This document shows positions 19,532 to 27,597 of a DNA stretch of 64,000 bases, piece by piece. The stretch comes from AWTP1-13 sp963840445 (GTDB lineage Bacteria; Pseudomonadota; Alphaproteobacteria; Rhizobiales; Hyphomicrobiaceae), in NCBI GenBank assembly GCA_963840445.1, contig CAWIZC010000032.1, positions 656,370-720,369 of the forward strand, written 5' to 3'. A model generated the notes under the pieces. It was given only the letters and a program-made list of their open reading frames with translations, made no database searches and was not told the origin of the DNA. Both the position numbers and the translations under genes were made by a program. Position 1 is the first letter of the stretch. The number at the start of each line of letters is the position of its first letter.

Positions 19532-20589
19532 CAGGCGGCGTGGGCGCATTCGTGAGATGGCGGCGCGTTGCTGCCGTCCTGGTAATCGCAGCGCCACCGC
19601 TCGTTGCCCTACCACTGTTCGTGAGCGAGTTCACAGCGCACGTGCTCGCGATCAGCGCCTACTATGTCATCCTGGCCGCCAGCTGGAACATGCTGGCCGG
19701 TTTTACCGGCCAATTCTCGCTCGCTCAGCACGCGTTTGCCGCGCTAGGCGCCTACACCTCAGGACTGCTCGTCTATCATCTTCAGACCCCGCTTTGGATC
19801 AGCATTCCCGCGAGCGTCCTTACTGCCGCCCTCGGCGGCCTTCTTCTGGGGGTCCTCGTGCTGAGGATGCGCGCGATCTATCTGTCGATTGCTACCTGGG
19901 CGTTCGCCGAGACACTTCGCATCACTCTCACTGCCGCCTACGAGTTCACCCGCGGGGATCTGGGCCTGAGCGTTCCCTCGCTGTACGGCCATGTGAGGCC
20001 CGTGGTCTACTACTACACGTTCCTGGCTGTGGCCGCCCTTTGCCTGCTCTTCATCTACGTGATGTTGAAATCACCGATCGGCTACTTCATGCGTGCCGTC
20101 AGAGACGATCCGATGCGCGCGCAGTCGCTGGCCGTGGATACCACGCGGGTGAAGCTCTTCGCTTTCATCGCCTCGAGTGCGATGGCAGGGCTCGGCGGAG
20201 CGCTCTATGCGCACTACGTCCTCACCCTCACGCCCTCGATCGTCGACTTCGGCGAGATGGCGCGGATCATAGTGATGGTTGTGATCGGCGGATTGGGCTC
20301 GTTCATTGCGCCGGTCATAGGGGCGCCGCCGGTTTACGCGCTCAACACTTGGCTCGCGGCCTGGGGCGAGTGGAGCATGGTGGTGTTCGCCGCCATCGTC
20401 ATCCTGATAATGCGCGCCTATCCGGCAGGACTAGCTGGTCTCATTTCGGCCATGTGGCGGCGTCGACCTGGCGGGCCGTCCACAGCATCAAGTTCGGAAG
20501 GGCAGGCCCGCGAGTTCGCACTAACGGCAACCGAGGGTGCGCCTGGGCAACAAACAGCCACCGCAGTCAGCGCAACCAAGCTCCAATAA
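19516..20589 (+). CDS. LIV-type ABC transporter permease, LivM-like
   Basis: The 357-residue membrane protein has MLAGFTGQFSLAQHAFAALGAY, RAIYLSIATWAFAETLR, AVRDDPMRAQSLAVDT and VVIGGLGSFIAPVIG, which define LivM. It starts inside the end of the LivF-like gene (16-base overlap) and completes a five-gene importer. The C-terminal ~50 residues after MWRRRPGG are low-complexity. Its 3' end overlaps the convergent nucleotidyltransferase gene by 23 bases. The gene order here (SBP-H-G-F-M) differs from the second importer at 46-51 kb. Confidence 0.92.
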   Translation: MSAGLTGGVGAFVRWRRVAAVLVIAAPPLVALPLFVSEFTAHVLAISAYYVILAASWNMLAGFTGQFSLAQHAFAALGAYTSGLLVYHLQTPLWISIPASVLTAALGGLLLGVLVLRMRAIYLSIATWAFAETLRITLTAAYEFTRGDLGLSVPSLYGHVRPVVYYYTFLAVAALCLLFIYVMLKSPIGYFMRAVRDDPMRAQSLAVDTTRVKLFAFIASSAMAGLGGALYAHYVLTLTPSIVDFGEMARIIVMVVIGGLGSFIAPVIGAPPVYALNTWLAAWGEWSMVVFAAIVILIMRAYPAGLAGLISAMWRRRPGGPSTASSSEGQAREFALTATEGAPGQQTATAVSATKLQ

Positions 20590-22012
20590 GCCGAAATGGC
20601 ATAGCTCCAAAGGTGTCGCGAATGTTTGAAGCCGCTCCGGCGTCCACGTACCTGACAGGGCGTGATTTAATGGTTAGGTCGACAGAGCGGCCATTTGGGG
20701 ACGGGAGAGGGAATCTGAAGCGCAGCACTTGCTCGCCCTCCCGCCGACCGCCCGATCGGGCGCGCAGCCTGGCAAGTGCCAGATCGCCTATGCGGACGTC
20801 GAAGAACACACGGCGGGATGGGGTAGAAGAGGGAACGCAAAGCGCAATCGTGCACGCGGCCCGGGCTTTGCTAACATGTAAACTGTGACTAGTTCGCCAC
20901 TCGTGCGCGCCGCCAGCAACGGTAACCGGCTCCCCCCAAAGTCGGGGCCCCATGATGGGCCGTCTGACCGGTACGGGCCTAATTCCCCTGACGCGATAAT
21001 CATAGCTCCGATGCGGCAGGCCGAGATCGGCAATGCCGTTCAGCACCTTCTTCGCGAGCCCCCGCCTGCGGCCTAGCCCGCGGACATTGGACCAGTATTT
21101 CAACCACTCTGTTACGGGAACAGCCAAGGCGTGGAGCCGAGCTATTGCCTGTTCCGGTATCGCCACCCCGAGTGAGCGCACATAGATCAATCCGGAAAGC
21201 GCTGTCGGAACCAAGCCGCGGCGCGCAGCAGTCTCGACTATTCGGTCCCAATCCAAACTGGACGCCGAGATCCTGTGACCGACATCAATCGCCCAGTCGC
21301 CACTATTGCCGCCGACGCCGCTGGCAAGACTAATGACGATGCTATCCTCACCGCTCGGCACCAGCACTTTCTTGCCCCCGAACAGGAGAGGGCGCGCACG
21401 GCTCCAGAGGGCAGCATCCAGTTCGGCGTCCCGCTTGGAAAAGTGGAACGCCACCCGATGCAGATCGATGTCGCCGAACCGTCCTCTGCGGAAGTTGGTG
21501 CTCGCGCGAACTGGAGCAAGCAGCCGAAGATACTGCCGAGACTCCCCACTGCTCGACTCCCATCCGCACTCACAAAGCGCATCGGTGGCGCGAACGACAT
21601 CGCCGGGGTGAACCAGAACGTCGACATCTCCCATGATGCGGCGGGTCGCCGGCGCCAGCCCCTCGGCATAGTCTGCGCCGCCTTTGAAAAGCAGGCATGG
21701 AATGTCGGCCCCATTAAGTGCATCCAGGGCGGGCACGATTTCCGCCAACGTGAGCTGGGTCTGTGTCCAGTGCGATTTGGCCATGCCCTCCAGTCGCGGA
21801 AGCAGCTCGGAGCCCGGTTCGAGCTCGCGCACCCGGCGCGCAAGCGGCGCAAGCAGCCGGATTTCCCGCCACTCGGCGTCTTCCAGCACACGCGTGTTCC
21901 GCCACGCCTGCCAGGCTGCGCGCGCCGTGCTTTCCTCCGCCAAGTTGGCGCGCAGGAGGAGATCAATGTGCGACGGCGGCCATCCGTGCTCGATTGCGAG
22001 GCGCTTGATCAT
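20567..22012 (-). CDS. nucleotidyltransferase family protein (NTP_transf_5-like)
   Basis: Starting at 22012 (MIKRLAIEHGW), the ~481-residue product has the motifs IPCLLFKGGADYAEGL and RRIMGDVDVLVHP, where the D-x-D pair would bind metal, as in the NTP_transf_5 family. Such proteins accompany HPr-kinase-like and PqqD-like genes in RiPP or glycan tailoring clusters; a precise reaction is unknown. The C-terminal ~150 residues are a beta-rich extension I do not recognise. Its ATG overlaps the glycosyltransferase stop by four bases, so it is coupled to that operon. An upstream frame to 22180 is not needed. Confidence 0.75.
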   Translation of the reverse strand: MIKRLAIEHGWPPSHIDLLLRANLAEESTARAAWQAWRNTRVLEDAEWREIRLLAPLARRVRELEPGSELLPRLEGMAKSHWTQTQLTLAEIVPALDALNGADIPCLLFKGGADYAEGLAPATRRIMGDVDVLVHPGDVVRATDALCECGWESSSGESRQYLRLLAPVRASTNFRRGRFGDIDLHRVAFHFSKRDAELDAALWSRARPLLFGGKKVLVPSGEDSIVISLASGVGGNSGDWAIDVGHRISASSLDWDRIVETAARRGLVPTALSGLIYVRSLGVAIPEQAIARLHALAVPVTEWLKYWSNVRGLGRRRGLAKKVLNGIADLGLPHRSYDYRVRGIRPVPVRRPIMGPRLWGEPVTVAGGAHEWRTSHSLHVSKARAACTIALCVPSSTPSRRVFFDVRIGDLALARLRARSGGRREGEQVLRFRFPLPSPNGRSVDLTIKSRPVRYVDAGAASNIRDTFGAMPFRLIGAWLR

Positions 22013-22678
22013 GTCTTTCCCCTCCGTCTCCGGTCGAGCGCGGCCTTGACTGTCTGGAGGTAGCCGTAGTCGCGGCTGTCCCGTCCGTGGCTGAGGCTGC
22101 CGGGAATGATGCGACGCAGGGCCAGTACCTTCGGCATCATCTCGAGACGCAGGTCGCGCTCGCGTGCCCGTGCGATCCAATCGATCATATCACCCCTGCT
22201 GTGCGCCGGATCGATCACGGGCCCTACGCGGCGGGCACTGGCGGTGCGCATCAACATGGTCGTGCGACCCCAGAACTCCTGCACAGGTGCGTTAGGGTGA
22301 GGCTGTTCACCGTGCTTGAACAAGCGCGCGAGAGAGAACACGCCATCCAATTCCGGGACCGCCGCGAGCCGCTCCATCTGAAGCGCGACCTTTTCCCGAA
22401 CCCAGAGGTCATCGGCATCGAGGCAGGCGACAAATGGAGTTGCAACGGTGTCGAGACCACGGGTGGTTGCTGCTCCACAGCCGCTGTTGGACTGAGTGAT
22501 GACGATGACCCGCTCGCCCAAAGCGCGCGCGCAGTGCGCTGTTGTGTCGGTAGACCCGTCATCGACGACTATCACGACTTCCGGGCCAACAGTCTGGTTG
22601 AGCGCAGAACTCGATCGCCTCGCCGATGGTCCTTTCGGCGTTGTACGCGGGGATGACAACGCTGTATGAGTTGGACAT
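22009..22678 (-). pseudogene. family 2 glycosyltransferase, frameshifted near N-terminus
   Basis: Starting at 22678 the frame gives MSNSYSVVIPAYNAERTIGEAIE, the canonical GT2 opening. The rest of the enzyme (SALNQTVGPEVVIVVDDGSTD, then CLDADDLW) is in the next frame. A single extra A at about 22608 explains the split. The sugar-nucleotide-binding DDGST and DADD metal motifs are intact after the break. The protein would transfer a sugar in the cytosol or at the inner membrane. It lies 82 bases after the second GT2 gene and overlaps the nucleotidyltransferase start. The frameshift could be a sequencing error. Confidence 0.75.
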
Positions 22679-22760
22679 CGGTCCTCAACACTCTCCAACC
22701 GTAAGCGGCGCGCGCCTGCTTGCGCGTTGACTATTCACCTGAAATGCCGGCATCGCCTGC

Positions 22761-23525
22761 TCAAGGCGCAGCGGCCGTAGCGAAGACGCTCTCTGCCGCA
22801 AGGCGTCGGGTGAAGAAATGATTGACCGGCGCGGTGCGGCCAGTGCTCCGCCTCCGGGCGAGCGATCTCTGCAAAGCGACAAGCATGCCGGCCTTCACTG
22901 CGTTGGTATTCGTGGTCATGCTGGCGGGGTGGCGCCGATAGAGAGACGCAATCTCTGTCTCGATAACAAGGGGCGCCTCGGCCTCGGCCAAGCGAAGGAA
23001 GAAATCGAAGTCCTCGGAGAAGGCAAGAGTTTCGTCGAAAAGACCGAGCTTGTCGAAAACATCTCGGCGAAAAAGGGCGCTGTGCAGCGTCACCGTGAGG
23101 ATCTGCAGATGGCGGGTACCAGGTGCCGGCTGGAAATTCTCCGCTAGCTCTTCGAACAGCAAAGTCTCGCCGATGACGGCGGCAGCGTCAGGGCGGTCTG
23201 CAAGCTTTTTCGCCTGACGTGCAATACGTCCTGGAGGACATAGGTCGTCCGAATCGAGGAAGGTGACGTACTCACCGGTAGCTGCCGTGACACCGACGTT
23301 GCGGGTCGGCGAAACACCTCTGTGCTCGCACTGCAGCAGGCGGATGCGCTGGTCGCGCTCGGAAATGGATGAGACGACACGTGTGGTCTCGTCGGTGGAG
23401 CCGTCATCTACGACGATGATTTCCAAATCGATACCCGGCTCCGATTGGACCGATGCGAGAGCCTCGGCAATAAAACATGCCCCGTTGTAGACGGGCATGA
23501 CGATGCTGACACGCGGGTGGTTCAC
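22761..23525 (-). CDS. family 2 glycosyltransferase
   Basis: From a GTG at 23525 the product reads MNHPRVSIVMPVYNGACFIAE, then IIVVDDGSTDETT, TFLDSDDLCPPGR and a SEDFDFFLRLAE segment, the normal order of GT-A family 2 enzymes (nucleotide-sugar binding, DxD-like metal site, catalytic Asp). The GTG overlaps the stop of the HPr-kinase-like gene (GTGA), so translation is coupled. The ORF can be extended upstream to 23672 but that part is antisense to nothing known and lacks homology. Acceptor and donor are unknown; the gene neighbourhood suggests a peptide or surface glycan. Confidence 0.87.
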   Translation of the reverse strand: MNHPRVSIVMPVYNGACFIAEALASVQSEPGIDLEIIVVDDGSTDETTRVVSSISERDQRIRLLQCEHRGVSPTRNVGVTAATGEYVTFLDSDDLCPPGRIARQAKKLADRPDAAAVIGETLLFEELAENFQPAPGTRHLQILTVTLHSALFRRDVFDKLGLFDETLAFSEDFDFFLRLAEAEAPLVIETEIASLYRRHPASMTTNTNAVKAGMLVALQRSLARRRSTGRTAPVNHFFTRRLAAESVFATAAAP

Positions 23526-24622
23526 GCGGGCAACTCCTCGATGAAACGACGTGCGCTGTCTGCGATCTCGCTGCTGTTCTCCGAGAGTAGCATCGTGAAC
23601 ACTGGAAGGTGCCGGGTCAGCCACGCCGAGAACATGAAGCCTGACGCGCGGGCGCCGGGCATCTGCGCCCACATTGACGGTGCAAACTTCTGAAAGGCGG
23701 TCTGCGCGTCGGCCGGCACGAACTGCGTGTGCCGCGCCCTTGCAATCGCCGGCATTACGATCGCCCTCACGCGCATCTCCTCGACCATGCAGCCGGGAAA
23801 CAGCAGCTCGGGGTCGAGTTCGAGCTTGTTCTGCCAGTTGACCTGCGCGTGCGCTGCATGTGCCGCAAGGCCGGGAATGCGGGCGAGCCCTTCCCGATCC
23901 TGTTTCAGGAGCCGGTAGGCACGGAACGCCGTCAAGGGCGCACCGGGAGCAACGAGCACGTAATCGTCACCCACCGTGTTCAAACCACTGGCGAGTCCCG
24001 CCAGGCATGTGCCGGACTTGCCGGCGCCGCCCGCGCCGACGATCAGGATGCCCTTGCCTCCGACCGCCAACGTGGCCGCATGAATCAGCCGCCAGCCCCG
24101 GCACGCCGCGGCAAAATGCAACAAGATCCGGAACGGCGCGCCGCTGTCCCAGGGCGGAAGGTCCGTCAACTTATCGACCAACTGCACGCCTACGCGAGCA
24201 GCAGGGTCGAAAATCGAGAATGGGTCTGCGGGCGCCGGCATCTCGGCTGCAGGAAATGCACCCTTCAGTCCGAGAGACTTGAGCATCTCCTCAAAGCGGC
24301 GAGGCGACCCATACCATCCGCGTTGCGCAGACGGCGCCGGCCATCCCAGCGCCTTGGTCTCCAGAAGATTGAAGGTCAGATCAACACGGGGAGCCCCGCC
24401 CTGGGTGAGAGAGCCGCCGAGCCGCGTGCAGTAGAGAGAGGCTGCCTGCGCATCGGTGGAGCGCAGACGCACGGTCCAGTCTGCAACGCGCACGTCGAAG
24501 GTCGTGAGCTCTTCGTCGCGGATTGCGCTGGCACGATCAAGGATCCGGCGCACGCTATCGGCGTCCACCGTTGTCGACGGCAACGGCCCTGCTGCTACTG
24601 AGCCCTGCACCCGACCACCCAA
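23522..24622 (-). CDS. HPr kinase/phosphorylase-like protein
   Basis: The C-terminal half has the HprK-type core LIHAATLAVGGKGILIVG followed by a P-loop GAGGAGKSGTC and a later GDDYVLV segment, as in HprK-related kinases found beside PqqD-like genes. The N-terminal ~130 residues are less conserved. A TTG at 24620-24622 immediately after the PqqD-like stop gives the longest frame; a nearby downstream start is possible. These proteins likely phosphorylate a peptide or small molecule rather than HPr itself. They are known next to lasso-peptide and exopolysaccharide genes; here the partner is not identified. Confidence 0.78.
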   Translation of the reverse strand: MGGRVQGSVAAGPLPSTTVDADSVRRILDRASAIRDEELTTFDVRVADWTVRLRSTDAQAASLYCTRLGGSLTQGGAPRVDLTFNLLETKALGWPAPSAQRGWYGSPRRFEEMLKSLGLKGAFPAAEMPAPADPFSIFDPAARVGVQLVDKLTDLPPWDSGAPFRILLHFAAACRGWRLIHAATLAVGGKGILIVGAGGAGKSGTCLAGLASGLNTVGDDYVLVAPGAPLTAFRAYRLLKQDREGLARIPGLAAHAAHAQVNWQNKLELDPELLFPGCMVEEMRVRAIVMPAIARARHTQFVPADAQTAFQKFAPSMWAQMPGARASGFMFSAWLTRHLPVFTMLLSENSSEIADSARRFIEELPA

Positions 24623-25096
24623 TCAGTCTCTCGGCTGCACAACCGGCCAACCCATCTGCTCATCGGCATCGTGGATGGGATCGGCCAGGATCAGGTCCTT
24701 CATATCCTCGTAGGTCTCCAGCAGGAGCCCGCGATGGCCATTCCGGGCAAGGGCTACGCTTTCTGCGGCAACTACGGGATGCGTCCCGCCAGTTTCTCGC
24801 GGGCGCATCAGCCCATGCTGCTCGATCTGTGCGATGAACTCGCGCGCCCGGGTCGTCAGCTGAGCGTCCACCGCTCCGATCTCGGCAACCAAGTCCGAAG
24901 GCAGATGCCCGGATTCTAGGTCCCGCCAGACTGCACCGGCAAGGTCCCGAAGGCTGAAATAGACGCCACTAGCGATATTGAGGACGACAACTTCGCCGTC
25001 GAAGTTATCGGCAATGCAATCCGGTGTGGCAACCTCAAGGGCCCTGCCGCGGCCTTTGGCGCCCATATCAACATTTGCTCGATCAATCGAAGGCAT
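24623..25096 (-). CDS. PqqD-like peptide chaperone
   Basis: The 157-residue product contains the PqqD fold pattern: a beta hairpin with VVVLNIASGVYFSLRDLAGAVWRDLE, then a winged helix-like segment ending EFIAQIEQHGLMR. PqqD domains (RiPP recognition elements) bind leader peptides and hand them to modifying enzymes. About 60 extra C-terminal residues are not in minimal PqqD. It is the first gene of the operon that continues with the HPr-kinase-like gene without a gap. No obvious precursor peptide gene lies in the 500 bases upstream. Confidence 0.78.
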   Translation of the reverse strand: MPSIDRANVDMGAKGRGRALEVATPDCIADNFDGEVVVLNIASGVYFSLRDLAGAVWRDLESGHLPSDLVAEIGAVDAQLTTRAREFIAQIEQHGLMRPRETGGTHPVVAAESVALARNGHRGLLLETYEDMKDLILADPIHDADEQMGWPVVQPRD

Positions 25097-25611
25097 GGAA
25101 TTCTAACCTCCAACACCTCGCCAACAATCATATGACATCAAGCATCGCCTATAGCACAGGCAGTGTTGAGGCAATATGGTTCGCGGGAGCCATTAGCTAT
25201 GGCTGTGGAGCACAGTTGATCGGCAGCGTGATGTTGCGGAATTGTGACGGAAGAAGCGAGTAGGCGTCATCCACCCGCAGGTCCGGGATGTGTCCGCGCT
25301 ACGCGCGTCGGAGGCGTATTGAGATGGTCGTTCGCCTGTTTCCTGGCCGAGTATTTGCGAGCGGAGGTTGCGACGAGGTAGTGCCGCCATCAAGGCGCAG
25401 CACTCCCGTCATATGCTCAAGGCGAGTATTGAATGCGGCGTGGGTCGATCACGTCGATCTCGAAATGGCTGCGGTAATGAAAGCCCTTTTTGCGTTCGTG
25501 CCCGGACACGCGGCCGGATCTCGCGCGTTTGCAGCGTCCGAGTCGCCCGGTAGGGAGCAATCGTTTCTTCAGGTTGTGGGCCGGCTCGCCGCGAATGCAC
25601 GGCCAGGGCTG
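25097..25611. other. intergenic stretch upstream of the PqqD operon, 515 bases
   Basis: I searched both strands for a short precursor peptide with a leader and a Cys/Ser/Thr-rich core and found none that convinces. Short frames are present but have arginine-rich antisense-like composition. The minus operon promoter must lie here, but no clear element can be assigned. Confidence 0.4.
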
Positions 25612-26075
25612 TCAGCCAGAGCAGTCCGGCAAGGCTAGGAGCGCCGCGACGACGCCCTGGAGAACGAAGAACAGCAGCGCCGCGATAAGTCCGTCGGCCA
25701 CAGACACGCTCGCCGGCGGCGAAGCGCCTAGGTCAAGCAGAAAGGGAGGTGATCCCTTGCCTTTTGCCAAAGCGCCAGCCCACGCAGCGCGGTCAGCACG
25801 ACAAATCCCGTCCGCTGCCAAATGCTGCCCGCGAAGATCGCGAAAGCATAGAGCGAGGCCAGCAGCATATAAAGATAGACGTAGCTGGGATGCAGGCGCC
25901 GCTGCACGAGCTGATCCAGAGGACCACAGGCGAACATACCGAGCGCGGTGGCGATCACCGCAAAGACGGGAACGCCGAGGAGAACAACCACGAACAGCTC
26001 GAGCTGGTGAAAGGACAGCGTTGGGTGCAAGGCCATGCCGCAGCCCAATATCGCCACAGCGTAGACGAGGCAGAC
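25612..26075 (-). pseudogene. integral membrane protein fragment, frameshifted
   Basis: On the minus strand one frame (to 25728) gives a strongly hydrophobic protein with VCLVYAVAILGCGMALHP, FVVVLLGVPVFAVIATALG and LYMLLASLYAFAIFAG. Near 25750 the reading shifts into another frame that supplies one more membrane helix (ADGLIAALLFFVLQGVVAAL) to 25612. Both segments look like one four- to five-helix inner-membrane protein. No N-terminal start is seen: the sequence upstream is IS3-derived. I do not recognise the family. Likely a truncated remnant created by the insertion. Confidence 0.5.
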
Positions 26076-26114
26076 ACTCCCTCAGAGCAGCGCCTTTTCC
26101 CGCAGGATTGAGGG

Positions 26115-26203
26115 CAGGGATTTAGGGGCGTGGCTCTACGGATGTCCCGAACCAACTTCTCGGCGCCGTCCGGTTTGCGCCCATTCCTGTCCGTCATCGT
26201 CAT
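26115..26203 (-). mobile_element. IS3-family transposase OrfA N-terminal remnant
   Basis: The minus-strand translation from 26203 is MTMTDRNGRKPDGAEKLVRD followed by IRRAT, which matches the conserved start of IS3-family OrfA proteins (…KPSAEKIVRDIRRAT…). The match stops after about 25 residues and runs into unrelated sequence. The rest of the element is absent, so this is the scar of an old insertion or recombination. It sits exactly between two truncated genes and probably marks the breakpoint. Confidence 0.6.
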
Positions 26204-26239
26204 CCCTCCGAGGGGTTACGATGAGCCAGGAACTCTCGC

Positions 26240-26959
26240 TTACGCAATCAGCTCAATCTGTCCGGTAAGTGCTGACGGCGAACACCACGGCCGGTCCGGG
26301 GCGATGCTTTGACCCTGCTCGTTCTGGACAAAGACGCAGTCCGCACATATTCCACGGCCGCAGTCGCAGCCCAAACGGACGCTGCCCCCGCCCGTGGCAG
26401 TCGTGAAGGGACGATTGTAGGAAATCGCAACAGCCGGGGTGGTGGTACTCTCGTAGACGCTGTTTCCGCCCCACGAGTTGTAGGCCTGCCACGTCTCGTC
26501 GGATGTCTTGAAGACGATGTCAGATTGGCTGGCGTCGTTGCGGACGATAAAGGGAATGTGGTTCTCGCCGAACGTTCCGTCCTCGCGCACGAGCTTCGCA
26601 ATATAGACGCCCGAGGTTGCGTCGGAGGGAATCTTCCAGCCGTCGGTCACCTGCCAGTTCCCGGCGTCGACAACTCCGGTGGAGGCGTCGAACAAAGGGT
26701 TCGGTTGGAAAATCGGATCCTCGTGATGATCGACCGTGCCGATGTACCTTGCTCCCAGGCCATCATAGTACCCCAAGCGGTAGATATCGATGCGGTAGTC
26801 ACCGGTGTCGGTACTGATCTTGAAATCAACCGTTGAGCCTATGTTGAAGCTCATGTCGGTGGTGAAGCCCTCGATGCTCGTGCTAGCACCGTTTTCAAGG
26901 CCCCATTCGCTCTCAGGATTGCCCCGCTTCTGGTTTTCCAGAGTGATTGCGTTTGCCAT
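26240..26959 (-). pseudogene. N-terminal fragment of a large secreted protein (DMFA2_C-like domain)
   Basis: The product opens without a signal peptide and contains DYRIDIYRLGYYDGLGARYI, GVYIAKLVREDGTFG, HIPFIVRNDASQSDIVF and WQAYNSWGGNSVYES. This is the start of the N,N-dimethylformamidase beta-subunit-like C-terminal domain found in very large, often type I-secreted proteins. Recognisable homology stops after SYNRPFTTATGGG at about 26410, and the remaining ~50 residues look out of frame. The family is normally several hundred residues longer, so the gene is truncated, probably by the IS3 event. It is divergent from the type I secretion genes and may have been their cargo. Confidence 0.7.
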
Positions 26960-27585
26960 GTCTAGCCTTTATCACCTCTTTCGGAAGTCGAGCGGTAAGT
27001 TGCGAATTGCATGCAATACAGTCTGCGACCCGGTCGAGTTGGTTCACTCCCTATTATCTTGCGCGACACAGGGTATGCGCTCGATCATTATCATTATCTT
27101 GCGCGATGCGCGCACTCGCTCGTAATGCTTAATCTCCTCGGCTGGTAGCCAATGTTTCCTAAACTTTTGGGATGTCAACCAGGGGTGGGGTGTGCTGCGG
27201 TTTTGGTCCGCACATCGGTCGACCGCGAGCAAGCCAGGCGCGAAAACAGGCCCGGGGTGCTTTCGGTCGCGCGGGCGCTCATATGTACACGGATCAATAC
27301 TCTAGAAACGAGCATGTCCACCGTCAGCACCTAGCGGTCTCCCGGCTCACGTCCACAGCATCAAGACCGGACATGGAGGGCGGCACTGCCCTCTTCGGCT
27401 TTCGGCAATTATTGAGCTTGCGAGCCTGATCACGCTATTCAAGGCGGGCAAGAACTGCTGCTTCCTTTTTTCGAATAATTTACTCGCGGATGCTAAGTAA
27501 TTCTCTGTGTGGCGGGACCAAGCCAGTGTATCGCGCCAGCGTGATCCGACGATCATCCGGATCGATATTACTGCCGTTTGGCTGA
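26960..27585. promoter_or_regulatory. divergent intergenic control region, 626 bases
   Basis: This lies between the truncated secreted protein gene (minus) and the type I secretion operon (plus). It contains a perfect 12-base palindrome attgcatgcaat (27006-27017), 47 bases upstream of the minus gene start, and a 14-base direct repeat attatcttgcgcga at 27053-27066 and 27093-27106. These are candidate operator sites. It is more AT-rich than the neighbouring genes. No -35/-10 pair can be assigned with confidence. Confidence 0.4.
27053..27106. repeat. 14-base direct repeat pair
   Basis: The motif attatcttgcgcga occurs at 27053-27066 and 27093-27106, with starts 40 bases apart (close to four helical turns). 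It is in the control region between the secreted-protein fragment and the secretion operon. The phasing would suit two protomers of one regulator on the same face of the DNA; this is inference. Confidence 0.55.
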
Positions 27586-27597
27586 GTGTGTGGAACT

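Noticed and set aside
25193..25393. A short minus-strand ORF as a possible RiPP precursor for the PqqD cluster
   Set aside because: It lacks a leader-like N-terminus and the core residues expected, and ends in basic antisense-like sequence.
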